A stretch of 64,000 nucleotides of DNA from Epiperipatus broadwayi (taxonomy: Eukaryota; Onychophora; Udeonychophora; Euonychophora; Peripatidae), in the NCBI GenBank assembly GCA_028023455.1, contig JAQFVV010012507.1:2708901-2772900 (forward strand). The letters are read 5' to 3'. Made by a program: the position numbers and the translations under genes. This document shows, piece by piece, positions 51,682 through 63,300 of this stretch. The notes below the pieces were generated by a model. That model saw nothing but the letters and a program-made list of their open reading frames with translations. It made no database searches and was not told the origin of the DNA. Every line of letters begins with the position of its first letter. Within the stretch, counting starts at the first letter, position 1.

Positions 51682-53590
51682 TGATCTTACACAAATGGAA
51701 AAAGATAATGTCATCTATTTGGTGGTATTATTCAATAATGATATCAAATTTAAATGGAGATGATATGTTTTTAACTCTGTATGTTTTATAATATATATAT
51801 TGTACTGAGTCGAACCACCGAAACCACTTACTTATACATATATATAAGTTTTGGGTGGTTTCAAACTCCTTCCTAATACATTTATAACCTTATAAATGTT
51901 ACATGAACGAACCGGCACGTTCAAGCAAAATGGGAGATCTTATTGTTAGCTTTAACTATCAACAATGGCCCATCTCGGCTGCTAGATTCAAACCCATACT
52001 ATCCAAATACTTTATTTGTTTTGGAGTAAACTCCGGGGTGCCAACTAGTCCAAGGACTAACATATTCGGGCAGTAGGCTCATAATCCAGCACTCGAAATA
52101 TTCCCTAAAACTAGCTCAGTCTAATTTTATTTCAATAACAAAGTTATACAAAATTAGTGGGGGAAAGAATTAATAAAAAAAAAGGTTGGTAAAAAGAATT
52201 GACCGACAAATAAAGTTTAAGTTTAAAGACATTTTATTATAATTAACATTAATTAAGTTTAAAGATAATTTATTACCCAACATGATATGACTAAATTTAA
52301 ACATCTTTATAATCTAATATAACACACGCACATTTTTTTAAATTAACACATTATAACATATATCTGGTGAAAAGCATAAATAATATGTGACATCATTAAA
52401 TTATCTCACATTCCCACACATGCACATCAATAGTTCATTTTATGCAGTCTTAAGAGTTCAAATTACTTTACTCGGTAGGATTGATGAATTACAGCAATGG
52501 CTACTACGTATAAATGATAATAAATAAATGTTTACCTAGGATTTTTGGAACATGGATATTGCTTGTTGTTGGCTGCTTCTGATGGATTATATCTAACCGG
52601 TTAGATTTGGACATTTCTTGAAGAGATTTTATGCAAAACCATTGGTTTTATTCTTGAAGACAGTTGAATGTTTGACAGAGGATTTCTGAGTTGTTATGCA
52701 GACATTATTTCACAGGCAGGTTTTGATGATCTTGTTGGACAAAAGCTGCTCAACAATACATTTTTGTTTCGGGATACATAATTGAAACTGCACTGTTATC
52801 TGAACTGAACAAGACTGTCACTGGAAATTAGACTGAATAAAACTGAACTCCAATAAAAATCTAGCTATTTATATCTGCAAAGTGTTTTTTGTTTTAATAC
52901 CCTCCAGCAAATGAGGGTTGTTGAAATTTCATTGATAACTAATCCTTTGACCACGTGTTTTTGAAGATTGTTTAATTAGTAGTAGCTATTTCAAAATGTG
53001 TGGTTTTTATATCTTTAGTAGCCCACCACTGTGTTTTTAAATATATTTCATTTCAATATTTATTTTCATGTGTTTTTCAATATGATTTTAACACGCATTT
53101 ATTATATCTCTTTTTAACAGCTTACATTTATTTACATTCGCATGCACATATATATTTTACTATTCTAAAATCATAAATAGTTTTAAGATTATTTTTCTTT
53201 TTTAATTTAAATGAAGAGATTTATATATTTTTTTAAACCTTTTAAATTGTATTTCAACTAATAATAATAAACTCTTTACTTCCTTTTTATAAAACCTTCA
53301 GTTTAACTTTAAGCAAACCCCCTTCCCACTTTAAATCAATGATTTTTCAACTTTTATTTCAAACTCTTTTGCGAAAGATTTTTATTTTAATAATTTTTTT
53401 TAGACAAAATTATTTTATATACATGTGCCAAATTGGCCTTGACACAATATATATATATGTATATATATATTGATCTTACACAAATGGAAAAAGATAATGT
53501 CATCTATTTTTTGGTGGTATTATTCAATAATGATATCAAATTAAATGGAGATGATACATTTTTAACTCTGTATGTTTTATATATATATAT
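51682..53590. repeat. 119-bp direct repeats flanking a 1.67-kb segment
   Basis: 51682-51800 and 53471-53590 are nearly identical (TGATCTTACACAAATGGAAA to GTATGTTTTATA plus a TA run). The segment between them begins TGTACTGAG and ends TTGACACA before TA repeats, so TG...CA ends are possible. It includes a hairpin (AACCACCGAAACC with GGGTGGTTT, 51812-51862) and a GC-richer part (51900-52110). No ORF above background. It may be a solo-LTR-like or other insertion in an older duplication. Confidence 0.6.
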
Positions 53591-54652
53591 TCATTTATTG
53601 CCTGTGGTTATTAGCATAATTTCAATATTTTGTCTATATTGCTCCATCTATTTTTTCAATGAAGAGAACATTCAGGAATGTTGCACAGATGTCCAAAATT
53701 CAGAATATCTTATTTTTTAACTTTTGTTATTATTGGATGATTTTTATGTCTAAAAGATGGTTAATGTAATGTAGTAGAAATGTCAATACAATGCTATTAA
53801 CAGAAATGAAATATAAACACAAATGAATTTGAAAAATGTTTACATTTTTTATCTATGAAAATTTTTATTGTATGAAAAAATGAAGGTTTTCATGGAAAAA
53901 GATGTGAATACAGTTTTTAATTTCTACAGTTTTTGTAGTTGATTTCATTATATTATCAGTGATTGAGTTCAGTCTAAGTTATCATCACTAAGATAGTAAT
54001 AAATTTTGAGTAGCATATAAAATTAGTCAAACAAGCATCACATGTTAATCTGTTTGCTCAAACTTAAATTAACTATTCTGCCATAGAATGAATCATTTGT
54101 CTTAATACTAGTACATTATAATAATGATACAATAATGGAAAATAGATTATAACTCATGTGTTACATAATTACAATTTTGCTATTAATAATTTTATACAAT
54201 ACAAAATTTCAAAAAAATTAACAAGGAAGGTAAGACTGGTAAATAATTAAATTTATGTCTAAGTTTTTATAAAGCTCCTTACTATTACTTTAATATTGAT
54301 AATTTAGCTTACATCCCATCAGACATTTGGGTAGCATGTGTGTCTCAGTAGTAGATGGCATTGCTAGAGATATTGGTAATGCAAAGCAGAATACGGTATC
54401 TGATACATAATTTATCTGTTAATAATTTTATTTACTTTTGTTATTTATCCATCTTTCTCTATGAATTGGAAAAAATTATAATAGCTAATGTATATGATAC
54501 ATTTATTGCAGTCTGTTTTCTTTAGTCACGTTTTTATCAGTAGTTATCAATACTGAACTATTATACTATTGAGACAAAAACATGGAAGTTCTCATTCAAG
54601 ACTTAGTGCAGTAAAATAACAATAAGAAATCAATTATATAATCAGAATAAAA
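53591..54652. other. AT-rich stretch without recognised features
   Basis: Nothing beyond plain AT-rich sequence was recognised. Confidence 0.5.
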
Positions 54653-54653
54653 C

Positions 54654-54684
<31 letters not shown>
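54653..54684. repeat. (TA)n-(CA)n microsatellite
   Basis: A compound dinucleotide run just outside the left end of the palindromic element at 54689. Confidence 0.85.
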
Positions 54685-54685
<1 letters not shown>

Positions 54686-54688
54686 TCT

Positions 54689-55202
54689 TAGATGTTATAT
54701 GTTGGACTATTTCTGTCATTTATGAGTGAATGTTGAATGTATAGAAAATTTTAAACTTTATTTAAACTTTCCAAATACAAACAACTTGTCAGTAATAACA
54801 CACAAATAGACAACACAGGTTAGTAATCACGCAATGTTTTGAGTAGTAGTATTCTCCACTCTTCTTCACATGTTGCTGGCCTATATGCACAGTGACAATA
54901 TTTGCTTAGAAGTTGAACTTGCACCTTTCGGTTCTTGAATATCGAATTTAAGGCAAACACTCTAATTCAGTTGGGTAGAGCATTTGCCTTAAATTCAATA
55001 TTTAAGAATCTAAAGGTGCAAGTTCAATTTCTAACCAAATATTGTCACTGTGCATATAGGTCAGCAACACCTGAAGAAGAGTGGAGAATGGGTTATTACC
55101 AACAAGTTGTTTGTATTTGAAAAGTTTAAATAAAGTTTAAAATTTTCTATATATTCACCATTCACTTATAGATGATAGAAGTAGTCTAACATATCACATC
55201 TA
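54689..55202. mobile_element. Palindromic SINE-like element (514 bp) with tRNA-like centre
   Basis: Inverted arms (about 54689-54958 and 54965-55202) end in TAGATGT..TATGTT. Inward they share GTGAATG.TGAAT, AACTTTATTTAAACTTT, CCAAATACAAACAACTTG, the CTCCACTCTTCTTCA word and the complement of a tRNA 3' half (AACTTGCACCTTT). Only the plus strand has a full tRNA-like block (54960-55037). In the left arm, read on the minus strand, TGAAGAAGAGTGG, then ACTACTC and AAAACATTG follow the hammerhead order with a GAGT/ACTC stem II; the right arm has an intact CTGAAGA (55071-55077). The short form at 29312 shows GAAAC intact. Confidence 0.75.
54960..55037 (+). other. tRNA-like region (A and B box) of a SINE
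   Basis: TTCAGTTGGGTAGAGC fits a D-arm/A-box, GCCTTAAATTC sits at the anticodon-arm position, and AAGGTGCAAGTTCAATTTC fits a T-arm/B-box (consensus GGTTCRANTCC). The spacing of the boxes, about 35 bp, suits an internal pol III promoter. The acceptor ends do not pair well, so this is a tRNA-derived SINE head and not a working tRNA gene. Confidence 0.65.
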
Positions 55203-55497
55203 ATAACATACTATCATCATAAATCTTCCGACAAATAATGTGTCATATATGTGTGTGTTAAAATATGCATTACATTAACATCATATTTTTAACTTCATAT
55301 TGCTAGAAATGGATATAAACATATATATTGTAACCAATAAACAGAGAGACAATGTGAAAGCAGGAACGATACCATTTTGTAACCTATAAAGAAAGGATTG
55401 ACAATGATGAAACAATGTTGCACCAAGTACAAGCTAAAACATCTCTTGATACCTAACACTTGGCAAAGCTATGCTCAGCTGGTTCATCAAATATGCC

Positions 55498-55499
<2 letters not shown>

Positions 55500-55590
<91 letters not shown>
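55500..55590. repeat. (TA)n microsatellite, about 90 bp
   Basis: About 45 uninterrupted TA units, the longest pure TA run in the window. Confidence 0.92.
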
Positions 55591-55593
<3 letters not shown>

Positions 55594-56382
55594 TGAAGCA
55601 TTATAATAAAATTTGAAGTAATATTATATTAAAAAATGAAGATGCTAAGAAATCTCAATTTACTCCTCCCTAAGTAAAAAAATCTTGATATTGCAAACAT
55701 ATGCCAGTAACATTATATTTAAATTTCTTTCTTCTACAAAGATCTAATACAACTACTTTTTATCCATCTTCTAAAGATCTTTTAAGCATCTCATTGCTTT
55801 GATCAATTATAAATACTTAATTCTTATAATTTAAAATGTTCTTTAAAAATCTGTCAATTAAGATCCATCTTTGTATATCACAATAACATCACAATAATTT
55901 AATATGGTCCATTAAATTAAATCAGGTATTTTAAGGCAATATGATCTCATAAATTCTTCTGATTCTTTAGATTTATTCAATGTTGAATGAAATCCTAGTT
56001 AATAAAATAAATATGACATATATCTTCCATAAGCTAATATCTTATCCTAATTATGACAAAAACAAAAATAATATTAATTTAAATAAAGTATAACACCATC
56101 TCTTTATTTTAGAATAAGATAAAGAATAATCTAGGATTACATTCAGATATCAATAATGGGTAAGAAAATTTATAACCACTCTAAGCATCTTAGAACAAAC
56201 CTACTCAAACACCTTTCAAATATAAACTAGGTTTGTGCAAAATTAAATCTTATTATAAAATAATAAATATGATCTTCAAATATGGAAATTATTTAAAAAT
56301 AAACATATACAGTGATTTGACATAAGCATATAAATTACTTAAAGTGATCCAAATAACAAATCCATTTGCAATACCTAATTAA
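55591..56382. other. AT-rich stretch without recognised features
   Basis: No gene or repeat recognised. Confidence 0.45.
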
Positions 56383-56490
56383 TAGTAATAATAACAAGTC
56401 AGATGTCACATGACTTATATATAGCTTGCACTTACAAATATGTAATATTAAGAGCGTGCTAATAGCTCTAAACAAGCTTTTTTCTTAGAT
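56383..56490 (+). mobile_element. Fold-back family M, left-end fragment
   Basis: Carries AACAAGTCAGATGTCACATG, GCACTTACAAATATGTAATA and GCTAATAGCTCTAAACAAGC, matching the left arm of the copy at 14737. It stops before the hammerhead-like part. Confidence 0.55.
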
Positions 56491-56898
56491 GTAATACTAA
56501 TGTTTAAATAATTCAATAAAGTGACTCTTATTAATTTAAATGTCATGTACTATTTTAGTAAATACACTTAAAATAATTGTATACTGTTTTATAAGCATTT
56601 AATTTTTAATCAATATGTGGAATGATTTCTGTTTGTTAAGTGGAATGATGTGAAGAACCTACTATGAAAATTTCTTAAATAATAACAAATATTTATTTAC
56701 AGGAAGACAAAAAATGCACATAATCTATATTGTAGTTCACATAACCAAAGTTTTCACAATGTTACTTCTTCAAAATTTAACAGAAGAATCAAAATAAAAA
56801 TTTACATCATATTTTATTAAAAATAATTTCCATTGGATTAAGAAAAAATAATCCAGCATATTAAAGTAACTTTTTATTGTTTATTTAGTCCAAAGTTT

Positions 56899-56908
56899 TC
56901 ATTTATCA

Positions 56909-56948
<40 letters not shown>

Positions 56949-56961
56949 TGATAAATGAATA

Positions 56962-57005
<44 letters not shown>
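56899..57005. repeat. (TA)n palindrome and second (TA)n run
   Basis: TCATTTATCAATTT (56899-56912), a TA run, then the exact complement (56945-56958), followed by another TA run to 57005. It has the same build as the repeat at 6413-6497. Confidence 0.85.
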
Positions 57006-57007
<2 letters not shown>

Positions 57008-58699
57008 GATGATAATCTTCATATAAGTAATGGCCCCTTTTTATAAATATCTAACATACTCAATAATAATATTAGCTCACTAATTCAGTGATGAAGGAAT
57101 TATAAATCAGATATTATCTGTTTATGCTTAAAATAATCTCTAAAATTTTAAAATTAATTATTTATCATACTTAGTCCTGATAATTAGCAATGTTCAAATC
57201 TAGGACTTACACATTTACAATATAATATTAAAATTTAAGCCAACCAAGAATGCTATAGATGTAAGGTATATTTCTCAATACTTTGATAAAACCACTAGAA
57301 AATTCCAGATAAAGTCATAGTAAAATCTTACATATGCTTTAGTAAACATATTATAAACTACATACAAAACCCATCTTTAATAATAATAAAAGTACAGTAA
57401 AGTGAAAATATGGTGGCATAGCTTATAATATACACCTACTTTTGAGGGCTAAAGGATCTAGGACTTTGTTACTAGTCATGAAAAATAATGAGAGTGCACA
57501 CCAGGGACAAAATACTAAATAGGAATTGCCTTAAAAATAGAGTGTCAAAGCAAACCCCTAAAAATATATGATATGACCATATAAATGCTAGAAAAACAAC
57601 AAATAATAAGAGAGAGACAATGCTACAATTTTTTTCAAAAGATAAGCTATCAAATTAATGATGGAGACTTTCATTACCATCTTTAAATATACTGTCATAT
57701 AAATGCACCCCTAAAATAGAGAATAAATCTAATATATCTAACAAAAATACAACAGTTAACAAATGTAAATATGATAAATACCAATAATTAATGTCAAATA
57801 TGGCTCTATTAAAATTAGGCAATAAATACATATAAAATAAATCATAGAAATATACATAATCTTATTCAGCTTACAGCATAACAACTTACCTTCATAATTA
57901 ATTTATTCATATTTTAAATAGGGAGACACATACTATTTTTTAAATATGTAAATATGATCAAGTACTATTCTGAAAACTTTAACCTCTATAATTTCAACAT
58001 ATAGTATATAATATGAAAATAATATACACACAATTAAAACATAGTATAAACAATAATAATAGAAATAAATTCAACATTTTACCATCAAATAAATAAATTA
58101 TATCCTTCTGCTTCCTTCTGGTTTTATTCTCCACTAAACATAAATATGAAGAAGAATGTTGGCAATGACATCTTGGGATAGCAAACATATCTATTATATA
58201 AGACAATATAATTAAAATATTAAAATTTATAATATAACTAATAAATGGTAAATACATTTTTTTTGGATATTTTTAATAAATTGTAAATCATTCTGTTAGC
58301 AAATATATGACAAATGTATAACTATTTATTAATTACATTTGTGGGCTTAAATTATAATAAATGTTTATAATACAGCAGTAAATATCTTATGTTTTTAAAC
58401 CCGAGTTTTAAATTAATCCATTACACAAATTATTCATATTTGCAATAGCAATGTAAATATTGTATAATAAAGTACTTCTGATAAATAGCATTTATTAATG
58501 TTATTTGATATTTACAGGAGAAAATGTTTAATTTCAATATCATATTTGTGATCTCAGTAGTCTCTGTAGTAACATGCAGAGGGAAGAAATAACTTACAAA
58601 TTTTAAACATTATTGTAAGGATTTCTAAATCTTTAACCTCACCATCGGTTGAGATGAATCTCTTTTTACCAATTTGCCCCCTGGTGAATTTATTCATAA
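57006..58699. other. AT-rich stretch without recognised features
   Basis: No coding signal and no repeat recognised. The open frame at 57994-58257 is low-complexity. Confidence 0.45.
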
Positions 58700-59490
58700 G
58701 TATTATATGTTAAAATGCATGTAAAATGATATATTTTATTGTAATAAATTTTTTGCTGAAAATTTTGCACAAAAAAGCAGGAAATTCAAAATTCCCACTC
58801 TTACAATAGACATAAGACCTGCCCCAACATGTTCATCCATTGTCTGTTGCCAAGGCTGTAAAACATTTGGCATTTTACAACATTGTAGTTTCCAATGATG
58901 CAAAACATGTTTATTTGTGAATTTATTATGTTTTAGATATTTTTAAAAAATAATTTATACTATATTTATTAGATATCAAGAAATATAAATTATTTATAAC
59001 TTATTTTGACTTGAAATACTTTATTTTCAAAAATATAGCTTTATATTGGCAGCTAACATAAATATGGCTTGAAGCAAATTAGAAGACTAGCTTTGATGTA
59101 AACAATCTACTTTATATTTACAAGTAACAAAATATCACAGTTTTGCAATAAATATTCAAAAAATTTAAACTTTTAAAGCATAATTCATTAAATATAAGAG
59201 AAATAAATAACTATTCATTCAGATGTTAAAAAATAATCAGAATTAAAAAATATTTTAATTTTATAAACTGAAAATAATCTTTCTAGAAACAATCACATGT
59301 TAAGTCTTTGTTTTGATTGTGATCTTATTTTTTTAATATTTACAGAAACAAAAAAATGTGAACATTTACAATTTATTTTAGTAGTAAACAAAAATATCTA
59401 TTAAATGAAGTCAAATTTATTATTTTCTGACCAGTATTAATCATATATTTTATGTTGATGTGTGAGATAAAGAAAACATCAGAAAATGCT
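58700..59490. repeat. Diverged repeat, partner of 36440-37420
   Basis: First third matches 37100-37400 directly; the rest matches 36440-36990 inverted. See the entry there. No coding content. Confidence 0.55.
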
Positions 59491-60187
59491 GAAATGTGAG
59501 AAGCATTAGGCTGCATTTTGGAAAGGTTAAAATGCAGAAATGTTATTTAAGTTTATTGAATATAATGTCATTTTTGCAGGTAAATTTATATTTCCAAAAT
59601 TTTATCCTGTGAAACATTTTTAAATTTTACATTTTGTTTATGAACATTTCATTGTAGGTTGATTGTCATTATTATCCCAACTGGAAAAAATGATTTCTTT
59701 TCTTTATCAGGGGTAAAAAATGAAAATAGTCATAATAAGTAAAGTTTTTTTGTGCTGTTTTCAATAAGAATAATATAATGTCTTTTATTGAAATACAGCA
59801 CAGGTATATTATTTTATTGATGCAAAAAATTATTATTTAATATTTCATTTTGTAGATGTAAATCATTGTTAAATTTCTGAAAATATTTGTTATATCACTA
59901 TATAGTTCTTATCTTGAATTTTAAAGTCTATTTACTCAATAAATATTATTCATGACAGTTTGACAAAAAGAAATATTTTTAAAAAAATGTCAAGAAATTA
60001 TTATTTTTCATAATGTTCTTGCCAATAAGATAAGTAAATATTCTGTGGCAACTTTATTTATAAAACAGATGTTCAGTTGGACTTCACAATTAACAATTGT
60101 TCTTAAGTCATGATAATGGTAACAATTTTCAATGTTTTCCAATGTTTAAAAATAATAGTCTAAACATTGTAACAATGTAATATGTTA
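59491..60187. other. AT-rich stretch without recognised features
   Basis: Nothing supported. It borders the 3' tail of the RTE element. Confidence 0.45.
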
Positions 60188-63100
60188 TCATTCATCATCA
60201 TCAACCATTATCAATCCACTGCAGTATGAAGGTCTCTCCAAGTTCAATCCATCTTTTCCTATCTTTAGCTTCTCTTCTCCACATCACCCCTGCACACTTT
60301 CTTATTTCATCCACCCATCTCACATGTGGTTTTTTTCTGGGTCTTTTACAATCCCTTGGAATCCAGTTGTCCATCTGTTATCATCTCTTCTAACAATATG
60401 TCTAGCCCAACTCCACTTCAGTCTTTTAATTTCTTCAATGAAGTCAGTAACACCTGTTTGTTCTCTTACCCATACATTGCATTTTCGATCTCTTCTTGTT
60501 ATTCCCAACATGCATCTCTCCATACTTTTTTGAGTGGTCTGAAGTCTCTGTATTGTTCTTCTATTAAGTGTCCAAGTCTCAGATCCATAATTAAGAACTG
60601 GCAAAACACATTTATTAAAAACCTTCCTTTTCAAACACATAGGCATATTTTCTTTTAGTATCAAGTTATGTCTAGCAAAAGCACTCCAACCAAGTTTAAT
60701 TCTATTATTAATTTCATCCATTATATTTCCATCTGTATTAATAATCTGTCCAAGGTATTTGTAACTGTTAACTTCTTCTAACTCATGATAATCAATCTTT
60801 ACTTTCATATTTTGAGAAAATCTATTAAACATTACTTTAGTCTTTTTAACATTTATCTTTAATCCTACTTTTCTACTTTCATCTGATAACTCCTGCAACA
60901 TTTCCTGTAGCTCTAAAGCATTATTTGCAAAAAGAACATCATCTGCAAAATCTAAATGACTTAAATAATCTCCATTTACTTTCACTCCTTTAGCTTCCCA
61001 TTTTAATCCACAAAATACTTCTTGCAGCGCTGCTGTAAAAAGTTTTGGAGACATGGAGTCACCTTGTCTTACACCCTTTTCAATGTTGATTTTCCTACTA
61101 TCATTATATAATCTAATTGTTGCTGTGGCATTTTTATAAATATTCTTCAAAATATGACAATATCCTGGATCTACACCTTGATGATCTAATGCTTTAATCA
61201 CTGAAGAAATGTTTATAGAATCAAATGCCTTTTCATATTCTACAAATCCTAAGCATAATGGCAACTCACATTCATTTGTCCTTTCTATAATTTGTCTCAA
61301 TACCTGGATATGATCTACTGTACTAAAACCACTTTTAAATCCAGCTTGTTCTCTTGGTTGGTGGAAATCCAGTGTTTTCTGTAGGCGAGTTGTAATTATC
61401 TTAGTAAAAATTTTGTATAAAACTGATAAAAGGCTGATAGGTCTGTAATTTCTAATATCTTCTTTGTCACCCTTTTTACATATTAATATTAATACTGCAT
61501 TCTTCTAATCATCTGGTACATCTTTATCATTTAGACATTTGGTATATAACTTTGCTAAAAAAATTTATATTTCTTCACCTGCTTCTTTTAATATATCAAT
61601 TACAATTCCATCATTATCTGGTGCCTTCCCTTTCTTCATAAATTTAATTGCATGTCTCACTTCCTCATTCAAAATTCTGGGCAATTTGGACGATATAATA
61701 TGTATAGGAGGCACTTGTTCTTTATTACTATATAATTCTTGATAGAAGTCTTCTACATATTTTATGATGACATCTCTCCTTTTAGTAATAATGCCATCTG
61801 TTTGTCTTATTGCAGATATAAATTTTCTACCAATACCAAAATGTTGTTTTACACTCTTTAGACTTTTATTCTCTTCTACAGCTTTCCTTGCTAGTTCACA
61901 ATTATACTTTCTTATATCACTTTCAACTCTTTTCCACACCATTTTACAAAATTCAAGATATTTAATCTTTTTTAATGCATCATTGTTGTATATCCTCATA
62001 TTCCTTTTTTTCTTCATAAATTCTCTAGTCTCAGTAGAAATTTTATTGGTCAATTGCTGCTTTTTTCTACCAGCTATCTTTGTTGCAGTTTTTAAAAGTG
62101 TATCACTTATTTTCCTATTAATGTCATTCAAATCTGAATCATGTTCAAAATCTACTAATACTTGAAACCGATTTGTAAGTTCTAATTTAAATTCATTAGA
62201 ATGTTTCTGATGATTAGGAATATCAACTGTAAATATTGTTTTTCTTAATAATTTTTGTCTCTTTAGTTTTGCATTAACATGTATCTTACATCTTACTAAT
62301 CGATGATCACTTCCTGTGTTAAATTTATTAAGAACATTACAATCTTGAAATATGTATTTTCATTTAGTCAAAATATAATCCAATTCTGCCATACCTTCAT
62401 TGTGATGCTTCCATGTCCATTTCCTTTTAATATTTTTCTCAAAAAAAGAATTCATAATATAAAGTTTTTCTTTTTCTGCAAACTCCACAAGTCTATGTCC
62501 GCTCTCATTTCTATTACCCTAACCAAAATTACCTATAACATTTTCATCTTTCATTTGTTTATCAATTTTAGCATTAAAGTGTCCCATAACAATTTTAAAA
62601 TATTGTTTACTCTGATCAAAAGCCTTTTGTACATCCATATAAAAATCTTCTATAACTTCATCACTATGAGAACTTGTTGGGGCATAAACCTGAATTATCT
62701 GCATTTGGTGTCTGCTATTAAGTTGTAAAACAAATCTTGCCACTCTCTCTGATACACTATCAATCTCCACAATGTTATTCTTCCATTTTTTATTTACAAT
62801 GAATCCTACTCCACTTGTATTTTTAATATTTGTGCCTTTATAGTAAAGTATATGTCCACTTTTTAAATCAATTGTTTTTTCACCTTTTCTTCAAACTTCA
62901 CAAAGTCCAATAATGTCCCATTTAATATAAGACAGTTTTTCTTCTAACTCTTGCAATCTTCCTTCACTTGAAAGTGATCTGCAGTTATAAGTACTTAAAT
63001 AAAAAGTTGTCATCAATTGGCAGCCTGAGTCCGCAATCAGCGGATTCTTAGCACCCTCCACCTTCGGCCACCAACTGCTGCCATGGTTGGTGACTTTACA

Positions 63101-63300
63101 GCCTCCTGGGAATAAGGGCCATGATTTATTTTTGTCAGTCATGATTGTATATATTGAAAAAATATTCTTAAACTTGGAGGTATAAAGCCAATAAATCACC
63201 ACACTGGCTAAGGTGTGTTGGTGAGCAGCCCATCCATGTTTGTATACTATATGAATAATCACATAGTAATAACAGCTGCAACAACAAGAACGTATGGAGT
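60188..63300 (-). mobile_element. RTE-type LINE, nearly full length
   Basis: About 3.1 kb on the minus strand: a short 5' part, one ORF with endonuclease and reverse transcriptase, almost no 3' UTR, and a (TGA)n-like tail (60188-60204). A single ORF ending at a short trinucleotide tail is the known plan of RTE elements. The 5' end is not certain (between about 63260 and 63400). Two further relics of the family lie at 22920-24300 and 25200-26125. Confidence 0.88.
60201..63142 (-). pseudogene. RTE endonuclease/reverse transcriptase, five stops and one frameshift
   Basis: The likely start is the ATG at 63142 (MTDKNKSW). Endonuclease: YLSTYNCRSL, GLCEV, VYAPTSSHSD, IVMGHFNAK (normally GDFNA, so Asp to His), LDYIL, TGSDHRLV. 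RT: NYRPISLLSVLYKI, REQAGFKSGFSTVDH, FVEYEKAFDS (motif A; the first Asp is Glu here but Asp in the 25200 copy), GVRQGDSMSPKLF, LDFADDVLF (motif C intact), then NYGSETWTLNR and TRRDRKCN. In-frame stops lie at 62891, 62519, 62360, 61565 and 61505; three of these look like single changes of Arg or Trp codons. One frameshift at the T run near 60328 precedes VRWVDEIRKCAGV and the stop near 60201. All other sequence keeps one frame. Confidence 0.88.
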
